A stretch of 64,000 bases of DNA from Actinomyces sp. 432. Its GTDB lineage: Bacteria > Actinomycetota > Actinomycetes > Actinomycetales > Actinomycetaceae. Positions within the stretch are counted from its first letter, which is position 1. Each line of letters opens with the position of its first letter. The translations under genes and the position numbers were made by a program. The notes beneath the pieces were generated by a model. The model searched no databases. It had not been told where the DNA came from and was given only the letters and a program-made list of their open reading frames with translations. Shown here piece by piece: positions 18,579 through 27,278 of this stretch. Where the stretch lies: contig NZ_CP025249.1 of assembly GCF_009930875.1 (NCBI RefSeq), positions 868,001-932,000 of the forward strand. The letters run 5' to 3'.

Positions 18579-20704
18579 TCACCAGATGCTCACGCGCTCC
18601 TGAGGCGGGAGCCATAGCGCGTCGCCCTCGGTGACGTTGAAGGACTCGTAGAAGGCGTCCACGTTGCGTACGATCCCGTTGCAGCGGAACTCCGCGGGGG
18701 AGTGGGGGTCGATCGTCAGTAGCAGCTCGGCGTAGTCGTCCCTGCTCTTGCTCCGCCAGATGCGCGCCCAGGAGTAGAAGAAGCGCTCCAGGCCGGTCAG
18801 CCCGTCGATGACCGGCGCCTGCTGCACGGAGCCGATACCGGCGTCGGCCAGGGCCAGGGCGTAGGCCTTCAGGGCGATGCCCAGGCCGCCGAGGTCGCCG
18901 ATATTCTCACCGATCGTGAGCTCCCCGTTGACGTGCGGGGCCTCATCGACGCCCTTGCCGTCCGCCTGCGCACGTTCCACCAGCGCCCTCGGCCGGTAGG
19001 CGTCGTACTGTGCGATCAATGCATGGGTGCGTGCCTCGAATGCCTCCCGGTCCGCCTCGGTCCACCAGTTGGTCACCTTGCCGTGTCCATCGAAGGTGGA
19101 GCCCTGGTCGTCGAACCCGTGGCCGATCTCGTGGCCGATCACAGCGCCGATGCCGGCGTAGTTGACGGCGTCATCGGCCTCGGGGTCGAAGAAGGGGGGC
19201 TGCAGGATCGCGGCGGGGAAGACGATCTCATTCATCGTCGGGTTGTAGTAGGCGTTGACCGTCTGCGGCGTCATGTGCCACTCCTCCCGGTCCACCGGAC
19301 CGCCCAGCTTGCGCAGGTCCCGGGCCAGCTCGAAAGCCTCAACCGAGCGCACCGAGCCGACTACGTCACCGGGCGTGACCACCACGGCGCTGTAGTCCCG
19401 CCACGTGCGCGGGTAGCCGATCTTCGGGGTGAATAGGGTAAGCTTCTCCAGGGCGCGCTCGCGGGTGGCCGGGCTCATCCAATCCAGGGTGGAGATCGAC
19501 TGCCGGTAGGCCTCGATCAGTCGGCCGACCAGGTGCTCCATGTGCTCCTTGTGGGCGGGCGGGAAGTGTCGTGCCACGTACCGCTCGCCCAGCGCCTCGC
19601 CCAGCGTCCCCTCAATCAGGCCCACGCCGCGCTTCCAGCGGGCCCGCAGCTCGTCCACACCCTGAAGAGTGTGGGAGTAGAAGTCGAAGTTCTCCTCTAC
19701 GAAGCCCCGTGAGAGCAGCGGCGCCCGGCCGTGAACCACGTGCCACGCCGCCCACGCCCGCAGGTCGCCCAGGGGGTTTGCCGCCATACCTGGGCCAGGT
19801 GCGGCAGATAGTCGGGCTGCTCAACGATCACCTCATTCAGCAGCGTGCCCGGCTGCGCCTGAACAGCCGCTGCGGCAGCGTCCACGCCCGCGCGCCAGGC
19901 TGACCAGGGGAAGTCGGGAGCGGAGTCCACCAGGTCTGCCCAGGTGGTTGGGTTGTTGATCTTCTCAATGTCGCGGCAGGCTACTCGGTCCCAGTGCCCC
20001 TCGGCCAGCGCGGTCTCCACCGCCATGATCCGCTCGGCGAGTGTGTCCGCGGCGGCCCCCAGGCGCTCCGGCAGACCTGCCAGCTCCAGCATGCGCGCTA
20101 CGTGGGCGACATAGGCCTCCCGGATCTCGGCCTGGTCCTCGTCCCGGTAGTAGGACTCGTCCGGCAGCCCCAGGCCCGACTGCTCCATCCAGGTGGTGTA
20201 GCGGTCCGGATCGTTCAGGTCCACCTCGACGCCGATGGCCGCAGCACCGGTGAACCCCGCCGCCAGGCGCGCGCCCAGGCTGCGGGCGAGAGCCTCCTTG
20301 TCCGTCGCGTTCAGGACCGGCTCAAGCTCGGGGCTCAGCGGGGCGGCCCCGAGGGACTCGATGTGCTCCTCGTCCAGGAAGGAGGCGTATAGGACGCCGA
20401 TTTTCTCAGCGGACGTGGAGGGCACGTCTGTGCGCGGGGCGGCGGCCAGCTCCTCCAGGATGTCCCGGCAGGCGGCCTCGGCGGCGTCACGCAGCACCAG
20501 GAATGAGCCGGTGGCGGGGCGGTCGGCGGGAATGGTCGTCGTAGCCAGCCAGTTCCCGTTGACATGGCGGAACAGATCATCCTGGGGGCGCACGGAGGCG
20601 TTGGCGGCGGCGGTCTCATAGACGCCCGCCAGCACTGTGGCATCCGCTGGGGCGGTCGCCCCACGGGAGTCGGTGCTGACGGCGGAGTGGCTCGGATCGG
20701 TCAT
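18579..20704 (-). pseudogene. pepO: M13-family zinc metallopeptidase (PepO-like), frameshifted
   Basis: A neprilysin-family peptidase of about 707 residues without a signal peptide, so an intracellular oligopeptidase. The N-terminal part (MTDPSH onward, with RPQDDLFRHVNGNWL) and the C-terminal part lie in different frames. The break falls after LAQVWRQTP; adding one base to the five-G run at 19772-19776 joins it to LGDLRAWAAWHVV. The C-terminal half is intact: NAYYNPTMNEIVFPAAILQ, zinc site VIGHEIGHGFDDQGS, the distal ligand in GENIGDLGG, and the terminal CNGIVRNVDAFYESFNV. As written only a fragment is made. Sequencing error is likely, because both halves are highly conserved. Confidence 0.88.
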
Positions 20705-20790
20705 GGCGCAACGCTAGCCCGCGCCTGCACATGCGCCCGCATGCGCCGGCCAGGGCCGCAAGATATGTTCGCGTGAGGCACAATTCATCC

Positions 20791-21255
20791 ATGCGCATTC
20801 ACATCGGTACCGACCACGCCGGATTCGAACTCAAAGGCATTCTCGTCTCCCACTGGCAGCAGGCCGGGCACGAGGTCGTCGACCACGGGTGCTACGTCTA
20901 CGACCGCCTTGACGACTACCCGGAGTTCTGTATCGCCTGTGCCGAGGCGGTGGCGGCCGAGCCGGGCAGCCTGGGTGTGGTCCTCGGCGGTTCCGGCAAC
21001 GGCGAGCAGATGGCCGCCAACCTGGTGGCGGGTGTGCGCGCGGCACTGGTCTGGAGCGAGGAGACCGCCCGGCTGGCCCGTAAGCACAATGACGCCAACA
21101 TTGCCGGCCTGGGCGCCCGCATGCACACGAATGACGAGGCCGTCAGAATCCTGGACGCATTCATTGCCGAGCCGTTCAGCGGCGAGCAGCGCCACCAGAA
21201 TCGGATTGATCAGATGGCCGCCTACGAGGAGCGCCGAGACCGCCGGTCGGCCTGA
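20791..21255 (+). CDS. rpiB: ribose-5-phosphate isomerase B
   Basis: A 154-residue RpiB/LacAB-family isomerase interconverting ribose 5-phosphate and ribulose 5-phosphate in the pentose phosphate pathway. Signatures are GTDHAGFELK at the N-terminus, GVVLGGSGNGEQMAANLVAGVRAAL, and RKHNDANIAGLGARMHT. The catalytic residue of actinobacterial RpiB is a glutamate or cysteine in the G-S/C-GNGE loop; here it is the glutamate type. ATG 20791 is supported by homology; its ribosome site (GAGGCA) is weak. It starts 86 bases from the divergent M13 gene. Confidence 0.95.
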   Translation: MRIHIGTDHAGFELKGILVSHWQQAGHEVVDHGCYVYDRLDDYPEFCIACAEAVAAEPGSLGVVLGGSGNGEQMAANLVAGVRAALVWSEETARLARKHNDANIAGLGARMHTNDEAVRILDAFIAEPFSGEQRHQNRIDQMAAYEERRDRRSA

Positions 21256-21327
21256 TGCGCGTCGCGCTCCGCGCGCCTTGGCGGGCGGGTTGCGGGAACG
21301 GCGCAGCTATCGTGTAGCGTCCCCGGC

Positions 21328-22302
21328 ATGCCCGAAGGTCACACCGTCCACCGACTTGCAGATGCGCTGGCGGAGCTTTACGGCGGTCAACGGCTGACCG
21401 TCTCCTCTCCGCAAGGACGCTTCGCCGATGGCGCCTCCCGGCTGGACGGGCAGGTCCTCCTGGACGGGCAGGCCTATGGCAAGCACCTGTTCCTCCCATT
21501 CGCCCCTGAGGCCGGCACTCCCACCGATTCCCTGGATGTGACCTGGCTGCGCATCCACCTGGGCCTGTACGGCTCATGGACCTTCGACGGCGACAGCGCC
21601 TTCACGGCGCCGCACTCCATCGGTGCCCCTCGGCGGAAGGTGGGGGAGCGGGGCGAGCATGCGCTGTCGCGCGGTGGCGGCTCGGCTCTGTCCGGCATCA
21701 GTGGCCAGGATCCCGCCCCACCGGCTCCGGGTGAGTGGATGCCGCCGGCGCCCCGGGGCGCCGTGCGCCTGCGCCTGGCTGGGGACCACGGAGTAGCGGA
21801 CCTGACTGGGCCGGCCGCCTGCGAGTTGCTGGACGCCGCGGGCGTTGCCGCGGTGCGGCGTCGCCTGGGCCCCGATCCGCTGCGCCCGGACGCCGATTCC
21901 GAGGAGTTCATTGCCGGGGTGCGCCGTCGTCGGAGGGCCGTGGGCGAACTGCTGATGGACCAGTCTGTGCTGGCGGGGGCGGGCAATATCTTCCGCGCCG
22001 AGACGCTGTTCCGGGTGGGGCTGTCACCGTTTAGGCCGGGAAATCGAGTCAGTGCCAAACGGCTGCGGGCGGTCTGGGATGACTTGGTTCCGCTAATGGA
22101 GTACGGGGTGGCTACCGGTTTCATCACCACGGTCGACGCGGAGGATGTGCCTGAGCCGCTGCCGGAGGGCGATGAGGAGGCCGGGCGCTGGTACGTCTAC
22201 CACCGCACGGGCCGACCCTGCCTGCGCTGCGGCACGGTAATCGCTGAGCGTGAAGTGGCTGGCAGGCGCCTGTTCTGGTGCCCGTCCTGCCAGGCGCGCT
22301 GA
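21328..22302 (+). CDS. nei: Fpg/Nei-family DNA glycosylase (endonuclease VIII type)
   Basis: A 324-residue base-excision glycosylase. It begins MPEGHTVHR, where Pro2 is the catalytic amine and Glu3 the partner; the GHTVHR form fits Nei more than MutM, which has ELPEV. The helix-two-turn-helix shows LLMDQSVLAGAGNIFRAE, and the C-terminal zinc finger is CLRCG...FWCPSCQ. It removes oxidised pyrimidines and nicks the abasic site. About 30 extra Gly/Pro-rich residues near positions 105-140 interrupt the N-terminal domain, an odd insertion possibly specific to this lineage. Confidence 0.93.
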   Translation: MPEGHTVHRLADALAELYGGQRLTVSSPQGRFADGASRLDGQVLLDGQAYGKHLFLPFAPEAGTPTDSLDVTWLRIHLGLYGSWTFDGDSAFTAPHSIGAPRRKVGERGEHALSRGGGSALSGISGQDPAPPAPGEWMPPAPRGAVRLRLAGDHGVADLTGPAACELLDAAGVAAVRRRLGPDPLRPDADSEEFIAGVRRRRRAVGELLMDQSVLAGAGNIFRAETLFRVGLSPFRPGNRVSAKRLRAVWDDLVPLMEYGVATGFITTVDAEDVPEPLPEGDEEAGRWYVYHRTGRPCLRCGTVIAEREVAGRRLFWCPSCQAR

Positions 22303-22499
22303 GAGGGGAGCCTCACGGCGGCCAGGGGCTGAGGAACGGCCGCGCGTCCAGCCCCGATCCCAGTCGTGTGGCGCCGGACGCGAGCCTGCTGGTGCTTATG
22401 CGCCTGCGCGGCGTCGCTCCGGAAGCCGCTGGACGCGGCTGGGTGCAAACGGGTGCTGGACACGACCGGATGCCCTGGGAGCCGCCCGGAGTGGCAGAT

Positions 22500-22532
22500 C
22501 TAGATGTAGCTGGATGTAGCTAGATGTAGATA
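22500..22532 (+). repeat. 10-base tandem repeat across the cysE stop codon
   Basis: The sequence reads TAGATGTAGC, TGGATGTAGC, TAGATGTAGA, TAG: three near-identical 10-base units. On the minus strand the last units encode the IYI end of CysE and its TAG stop, so the repeat overlaps coding and non-coding DNA. No other feature is visible in 22303-22499. Confidence 0.6.
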
Positions 22533-23095
22533 GTCGGGTCGAGCATGAGCTCGGGGTCGGTGCGCGGGTCCCGGGCACGTGCGGGCACCCCCACGCCGAC
22601 GTGATCGGCGGGCAGGTTCTTCACCAGCACGGCGTTGGCTCCGATCTTGGCTCCGTCCTCAACGGTCACCGGTCCCAGTACCTTGGCGCCCGCCCCGATC
22701 TGCACGTTGTTACCGATGGTGGGGTGGCGCTTGCCGGGGTTCATGGATACGCCGCCGAGCGTGACGCCGTGGAACATGAGCACGTCATTGCCTACCTCGG
22801 CGGTCTCCCCGATCACCACGCCCATGCCGTGGTCGATGAAGAAGCGCTCACCGATCTTGGCTGCGGGGTGGATCTCGATGCCGGTGGCCGCCCGAGCCAC
22901 CTGCGACAGTGCGCGCGCCGCGAAGTAGTGGCCCCGTAGCCACAGGCTGTGAGCGGCACGATGCGCCCACAGGGCGTGGACACCCGGGTACAGCAGTGCG
23001 ACTTCGAGGCTTGAGCGGGCGGCCGGGTCCCGGCGCCGGGCGGTCGCCAGATCCTCCTTGGCGAGATCAACGAACGACCGACTGGGCTTGTGCAT
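22520..23095 (-). CDS. cysE: serine O-acetyltransferase
   Basis: A 191-residue short-form CysE that makes O-acetylserine from serine and acetyl-CoA, the substrate for CysK. The left-handed beta-helix shows [33 protein letters not shown] hexapeptides with the catalytic His in DHG, and [18 protein letters not shown]. The start at ATG 23095 is preceded by AGGAGCACC. It lies 362 bases after cysK on the same strand, so the two may form one long transcript or be separate. Confidence 0.95.
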   Translation of the reverse strand: MHKPSRSFVDLAKEDLATARRRDPAARSSLEVALLYPGVHALWAHRAAHSLWLRGHYFAARALSQVARAATGIEIHPAAKIGERFFIDHGMGVVIGETAEVGNDVLMFHGVTLGGVSMNPGKRHPTIGNNVQIGAGAKVLGPVTVEDGAKIGANAVLVKNLPADHVGVGVPARARDPRTDPELMLDPTIYI

Positions 23096-23213
23096 GGTGC
23101 TCCTAGAACAACAACCTAGTGACAGGTGTGATGACCGACAGGGACATTTCTGGGATGCGGGCGCCGGAGACGCCGCGAACGGTGCCTGACCTGCGATGAT
23201 CCGACCGGAGAAC

Positions 23214-23254
23214 GTCGGTGGTGGCGTCCCTGTTCCCGGGATACCACCACCGAC
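23214..23254 (-). promoter_or_regulatory. strong hairpin between cysK and cysE
   Basis: GTCGGTGGTGG and CCACCACCGAC form a perfect 11-base-pair stem around a 19-base loop, 119 bases before the cysE start. There is no T tail. It could end cysK transcription, or act as an attenuator or processing site before cysE. The remaining 23096-23457 sequence shows nothing else I can identify. Confidence 0.45.
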
Positions 23255-23457
23255 GCCATTCCGTGGCCGTTTCCGCTGCGGAACATGGCTGCGGCCGGGT
23301 GCCTGAGGTGGCGCGAGGATGCGCAGCAACGCAATCGGACACGGGTGCGGCTACATGCCCGACTATTCAGCTGACTGCTATTCCGGCCGCTTTTTCAACA
23401 GCAGGCTTGTGCTGTCCGGCCTGCGCCCCGGCTCAGGCACTGGTGCCGGTTAAGGGA

Positions 23458-24387
23458 TTAGTTCAGGTACTCGGCGTACAGCGCGGTGGACAGGTAGCGC
23501 TCGCCGGTGTCCGGCAGCACGGTGACGATCGTCTTGCCCGCGAATTCCTCCCGCTGCGCGATCTGCGAGGCGGCGGCCAGCGCTGCCCCGGAGGAGATTC
23601 CCACCAGCAGGCCTTCTTCGGCGGCGGCGCGGCGGGCGTAGGTGAGCGCCGTGTCGGACTCGATGTGCAGCAGCTCGTCCCAGATGGACTGGTCCAGTAC
23701 CTCGGGGATGACGTTGGGGCCAATGCCCTGGATCTTGTGGGGCGCGGCCTTGCCCTCGCTGAGCAGCGGGGACTCGGTGGGCTCAACGCCGAAGATCTTC
23801 ACGCCGGGGATCTGCTCGCGCAGGATCTGTCCCACACCGGTGAGGGTGCCCCCGGTGCCGATGCCGGCCACGAAGGCGTCCACCTGCGAGCCGGTTGCCG
23901 CCAGGATCTCCTGGGCGGTGGTCTCACGGTGGATTCGTGGGTTGGCGGGGTTGGTGAACTGGGACGCCAGCACGGAGTTGGGGGTTACTGCCTGAATCTC
24001 CTCGGCTCGCTTGACCGCACCCGCGACCCCGCCCTCAGTGGTTAGCACCAGGTCGGCGCCGTAGGCGCGCATGATGGCGCGGCGCTCCTTGGACATGGTC
24101 TCCGGCATGGTGATCACTACCCGGTAGCCGAGGGCAGCACCCACCATGGCCAGGCCGACGCCGGTGTTGCCGGAGGTCGCCTCGATGATGGTGCCGCCCG
24201 GCTTCAGCTCGCCGGAGGCCTCGGCGGCCCTGACTATGGAAAGGGCGATACGGTCCTTGACGCTGCCGGCGGGCTCGAAGGCCTCGACCTTGGCCAGGAC
24301 GGTGGCGGGTGCGCCGTCGGTGACGCGGTTGATGCGGACCAGGGGGGTAGAACCGACGAGCTCGGTGATGTTGGCGGCGTATGTCAT
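23458..24387 (-). CDS. cysK: cysteine synthase A (O-acetylserine sulfhydrylase)
   Basis: A 309-residue PLP enzyme making cysteine from O-acetylserine and sulfide. The PLP lysine is in EPAGSVKDRIAL, the substrate loop is EATSGNTGVGLAMVG, and the phosphate-binding loop is GIGTGGTLTGVG. A serine near the C-terminus (ISSGAALAA) completes the cofactor site. ATG 24387 has AAGGA upstream. A cysteine-rich 18-codon leader ORF lies 204 bases upstream on the same strand, suggesting control by cysteine supply. Confidence 0.97.
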   Translation of the reverse strand: MTYAANITELVGSTPLVRINRVTDGAPATVLAKVEAFEPAGSVKDRIALSIVRAAEASGELKPGGTIIEATSGNTGVGLAMVGAALGYRVVITMPETMSKERRAIMRAYGADLVLTTEGGVAGAVKRAEEIQAVTPNSVLASQFTNPANPRIHRETTAQEILAATGSQVDAFVAGIGTGGTLTGVGQILREQIPGVKIFGVEPTESPLLSEGKAAPHKIQGIGPNVIPEVLDQSIWDELLHIESDTALTYARRAAAEEGLLVGISSGAALAAASQIAQREEFAGKTIVTVLPDTGERYLSTALYAEYLN

Positions 24388-24591
24388 TGCAGAATCCTTA
24401 AGTCGTATGGGGTGTGAGGAGCCGTTGCGTCGATTCGGCGCGGCGTACACGGTCAGACGTATACCGCCCGGGCCTGGGCGGCGGCTGAGCGGCTCCTGAC
24501 GGGGGTTGAACTGGTGGAGGGGCACTGGCAGGAGGCCCCGAGCGCCGGGCATGCGCGCATCAGCGCGCGCACAATGTCATGGCCTGGCGCT

Positions 24592-24648
24592 CTACCGACA
24601 CTGGCAGCAGCGAGGGGACATCACGCACATGACGTGGTTGGCCGTCAT
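24592..24648 (-). CDS. cysteine-rich leader peptide upstream of cysK
   Basis: An 18-codon ORF starting at ATG 24648 right after a very strong GAGGAGGACCCC ribosome site. It encodes MTANHVMCVMSPRCCQCR and stops at TAG. Four of 18 residues are cysteine, three of them in the final five codons. No other role is visible. In mycobacteria and other actinobacteria, cysteine-rich upstream ORFs control downstream sulfur genes by ribosome stalling when cysteine is low (family knowledge); the same is inferred here for cysK. The downstream leader has inverted repeats such as AGGAGCCG/CGGCTCCT. Confidence 0.65.
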   Translation of the reverse strand: MTANHVMCVMSPRCCQCR

Positions 24649-24726
24649 GGGGTCCTCCTCTTGCTGGTACTGCCGAAGCTTGCGGAATCGATCCGACGAC
24701 GAGCGCTAACCCGATCCGCTGGCGAC

Positions 24727-24757
24727 ACAGTAGCGCCTGGGTCGGCGCGGCTGTCAA
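24727..24757 (-). promoter_or_regulatory. possible promoter of the cysK leader
   Basis: On the minus strand a perfect TTGACA (24752-24757) is followed after 19 bases by TACTGT (24727-24732). This would start transcription about 70 bases before the leader peptide. The spacer is slightly long, so this is tentative. Confidence 0.4.
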
Positions 24758-24842
24758 CTCGATCGAATGGTGAAATGCGCTTCATTGCGCCTGCTTGTTC
24801 GTGCAGCGCGTGCCACGCGCGGTGCGGGGCCGGCAGGCGCGC

Positions 24843-25537
24843 TCAGGCCCCGGAAAGGGGCGTTTCAACCACGCGGCTGCCGGCCGGCTCGGCAGCCGCG
24901 GCCCCGCCGGTCAGTGCGGACAACTGCGCTGCGAGCGCGGTGGCGTCGGCAGTGGGGGTGGACAGGGTGAGGACTGCATGGGTGGCCTGCCACTGGGTGT
25001 CCTCCACCCCAATGCCCTGCGGCCCGCCCTGCCCGCGCAGTTGTGCCTCCAGGCGTCCGGCCTCTGCTACTGGCACGCGCACGTGCCAGAGGTGCCGGGT
25101 GTCCAAGCGGGTGCGGGAGACGGCGGCCAGGGCCTGTGCGGCGGCCTGCGAGTAGGCCCGGGCGAGGCCGCCCGTGCCCAGTAGTGTGCCCCCGAAGTAG
25201 CGGGTGACTACAACCGTGGTGTTGCTCAGGCCCGTGCCGCGCAGCACATCCAGCATCGGCTGCCCCGCCGTGCCGGAGGGCTCGCCGTCGTCGCTGGAGC
25301 GTTCAATCGGCTGCGCCCCGGGCACGCAGACGACGAAGGCGCTGCAGTGGTGGCGGGCGTCGGGGTAGCGGGAGCGGACGGAGGCGATGAAGGCACGGGC
25401 GGCCGCCTCGTCGTCGGTGCGGGCGGCGCGCCCTAGGAAGTGGGAGCGCTTGACCTCCAGGTCGATCTCCGGCTGCTCGCCGCGTGCCGGCGTGACAATG
25501 GCGGCGCCAGCGGCAGGGAGGGCGGTGGGGCGGTCAT
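24843..25537 (-). pseudogene. YigZ/IMPACT-family protein, frameshift near the start
   Basis: The product matches the YigZ (UPF0029) family: EVKRSHFL, the DARHHCSAFVV strand, GEPSGTAGQPMLDVL, and TRYFGGTLLGTGGLARAYSQAA. Function in bacteria is unknown; IMPACT in eukaryotes modulates GCN2. The conserved frame has no start codon: going upstream it reaches a stop without ATG, GTG or TTG. An ATG at 25537 is in another frame, and one extra base in the four-G run 25527-25530 would fuse it to the conserved part, giving about 231 residues, the family norm. So a one-base deletion, real or from sequencing, is likely. If translated as is, it would begin at GTG 25325 and lack the first quarter. Confidence 0.8.
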
Positions 25538-25736
25538 GGCTCTATGTATAGCCCGGGGGAGCTGCGAGCGCCGTGGAGCTGTGGCCACCGCCAGCTGGAC
25601 GGGACTGATCTCACACGTCTTACGGCGCAGGCTGGCTGGAATGGACTCCGGTCGAGCCGCTAGGGTGACCCCTGGTCAACTATTCTTCGGGTTGCCCGTG
25701 AGCGGGCAGCCCCACGAGTTTGAGAGGAACGGGCGC

Positions 25737-25901
25737 ATGGCAGTGCCGAAGCGGAAGATGTCCCGCAGCAACACCCGTAACCGTCGTTCGCAGTGGAAGG
25801 CCAAGCTGCCTGAGCTCCAGACGGTTCGTGTCGGCGGTCGTAAGATCGCGGTGCCCGGACGGCTGTCGAAGGCCTACCGGACCGGCCTCCTCGAGGACTG
25901 A
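25737..25901 (+). CDS. rpmF: 50S ribosomal protein L32 (cysteine-free form)
   Basis: A 54-residue L32: [21 protein letters not shown] is the universal N-terminus, and the C-terminus ends YRTGLLED. It lacks the CxxC pairs of the zinc-binding L32 form, so it is the zinc-independent type. GAGAGGAACG lies before ATG 25737. It is followed by two tRNA genes. Unlike in many bacteria it is not beside plsX or the DUF177 gene. Confidence 0.96.
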   Translation: MAVPKRKMSRSNTRNRRSQWKAKLPELQTVRVGGRKIAVPGRLSKAYRTGLLED

Positions 25902-25975
25902 TAAGAGCAGTAAAGTCCTGACGTCCCGGCTATGTCGGTGACGATGCAGTAGCGGCGGGCCAGGGTCCGTCCCAT

Positions 25976-26046
25976 GCGGGTGTAGCTCAATGGTAGAGCC
26001 TCTGCCTTCCAAGCAGATGGCGCGGGTTCGATTCCCGTCACCCGCT
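25976..26046 (+). tRNA. tRNA-Gly (anticodon TCC)
   Basis: A 71-base cloverleaf: acceptor GCGGGTG pairs with CACCCGC, D-loop GCTCAATGGTAGAGC, anticodon stem CTCTG with loop CCTTCCAAG centred on TCC, T-arm GCGGGTTCGATTCCCGT. CCA is not encoded. It precedes tRNA-Pro by 51 bases. Confidence 0.95.
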
Positions 26047-26097
26047 CGGTGAACGTGCGGCCGCCCCGGACTCCGGTGGCGGTCGCAGGCGTTTACG

Positions 26098-26171
26098 CGG
26101 GGTGTGGCGCAGCTTGGTAGCGCGCCTGCTTTGGGTGCAGGAGATCGTGGGTTCAAATCCCGCCACCCCGA
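26098..26171 (+). tRNA. tRNA-Pro (anticodon TGG)
   Basis: A 74-base cloverleaf: acceptor CGGGGTG pairs with CACCCCG, D-arm GCGCAGCTTGGTAGCGC, anticodon loop CTTTGGGTG with TGG, and T-arm GTGGGTTCAAATCCCGC. CCA is not encoded. Two related hairpins follow its 3' end. Confidence 0.95.
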
Positions 26172-26178
26172 CGATAAG

Positions 26179-26207
26179 AAGGTCCATGAGCTTGCTCATG
26201 AGACCTT
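26179..26207 (+). terminator. hairpin after tRNA-Pro
   Basis: AAGGTC-ATGAGC-TT-GCTCAT-GACCTT folds into an interrupted 12-base-pair stem starting 8 bases after the tRNA. It is a probable tRNA terminator, without a T tail. Confidence 0.55.
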
Positions 26208-26253
26208 CGCAGAGGAGGGAGTAAGAGGCCGTCAGGCCGAATACCCCGACGAC

Positions 26254-26288
26254 GAGGACGCCCGCGAGCTCGCTCGTGAGGCGTCCTC
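26254..26288 (+). terminator. second, related hairpin
   Basis: GAGGACGCC pairs with GGCGTCCTC around an inner GCGAGCTCGC. The block from 26243 resembles the one from 26165: both begin ACCCCGACGA and share GAGCTYGCTCRTGAG, so this looks like an old duplication of the tRNA tail and its hairpin. Confidence 0.5.
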
Positions 26289-26301
26289 GCGTCTACGTCG
26301 C

Positions 26302-26423
26302 GTCTGCTACGAGCTCTTGTCTCCTAGTACGAGCTTTTGCACCCTGGTGTACGGGTATTTGCCGCGCACCAGGGTGCAAAGCGTCGTAGCAGGATGCAAA
26401 GCGTCGCACCAGGCACCGCGGGC
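26302..26423 (+). repeat. 122-base structured repeat, copy A
   Basis: Direct copy of 27279-27400 with equal length, no gaps and about 7 differences. It contains the inverted pair TTTGCACCCTGGTG / CACCAGGGTGCAAAG and the outer pair TGCTACGA / TCGTAGCA, so it can fold into a stable nested structure. GCAAAGCGTCG is repeated inside. It ends 67 bases before the membrane-protein gene. Confidence 0.85.
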
Positions 26424-26490
26424 GGCTGTCCGGCGCCGCGGCGGGTTCTCCAGGCTCTGCTTTGCCGGGTGATCGCATACAGTCGTCACC

Positions 26491-27243
26491 GTGTTGTCGG
26501 GCCTGTTGATCGTTGTCGGCGTCGCGGCTGCCTTCGCCTGCATTGAACTGCTGCAGAGTAGACGACGCGCGATGGGCGTGGCGCTGTCCGGCGTGCCGCT
26601 GATCGCCGGCTTCACCTGTGGGGTGCTGAACCGGCACAACCCCGCCGCGCTGCCGATCGGTGTGCTGGTGGGTGCCCTGGGCAGCTTCGATGCACTCGCA
26701 ATGGGTGTACTGCGCGGCGACAAGCGCCACGGCACGGGGCTGCACCGGCTTCGCCGGGCGGGCGCCGGGGCTGCGCTGATCTACGTCGGGGTTGCAGTGG
26801 TCTACGTAGCGATCGTGGTGGCGACCTATGCAACGTCGTCTGACGCATTGCGGGACGAACAGGGCGAGCCGCTGTTCATCATTGGGAAGCCGGTCAGCCT
26901 CGTAGCGGTCGCGCTGATGTTCGCCTGCATACTGTCGTCGGCTGACGCCTTTGACAAGGGGCATACGCGCGCCTGCATCGGGTGGAGCGCATTCCTGCTG
27001 CCGCTGGGCTGCGTGCTCGTCCTGCCCGCTGGAATCGGCTCCCTGGTCCCTCCCGTGGGACTTTTCATTGGTGCCGGCTCCGCCATGTTTGCGCTCCTGG
27101 CTGGGCTACTCCCGCCCCCGGGGCAGACCACGTCCAACATTCACCACCTGCGCAAGGCGCACGTGCTGGCCTTCCTGGGATACCTCGGCACCATCGCGCT
27201 GTGTGCGGTGTACGTAATCGTCTGGCGGCAGCTAGCTCGGTAG
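26491..27243 (+). CDS. polytopic membrane protein of unknown function
   Basis: A 250-residue protein starting at GTG 26491. It is almost entirely hydrophobic, with about seven or eight TM segments (for example LLIVVGVAAAFACIELL, AALIYVGVAVVYVAIVVATY, AFLLPLGCVLVLPAGI and LGTIALCAVYVIVW) and short basic loops such as QSRRRAM and LRGDKRHG. I recognise no family motif. It stands alone between the tRNAs and mmuM and is bracketed by the two direct copies of the 122-base repeat, which suggests it could have moved or been duplicated as a unit. No strong ribosome site is visible. Confidence 0.7.
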   Translation: MLSGLLIVVGVAAAFACIELLQSRRRAMGVALSGVPLIAGFTCGVLNRHNPAALPIGVLVGALGSFDALAMGVLRGDKRHGTGLHRLRRAGAGAALIYVGVAVVYVAIVVATYATSSDALRDEQGEPLFIIGKPVSLVAVALMFACILSSADAFDKGHTRACIGWSAFLLPLGCVLVLPAGIGSLVPPVGLFIGAGSAMFALLAGLLPPPGQTTSNIHHLRKAHVLAFLGYLGTIALCAVYVIVWRQLAR

Positions 27244-27278
27244 TGGCGTCATGGTCCTCGCGTTGAGGCGCCTCGGCT

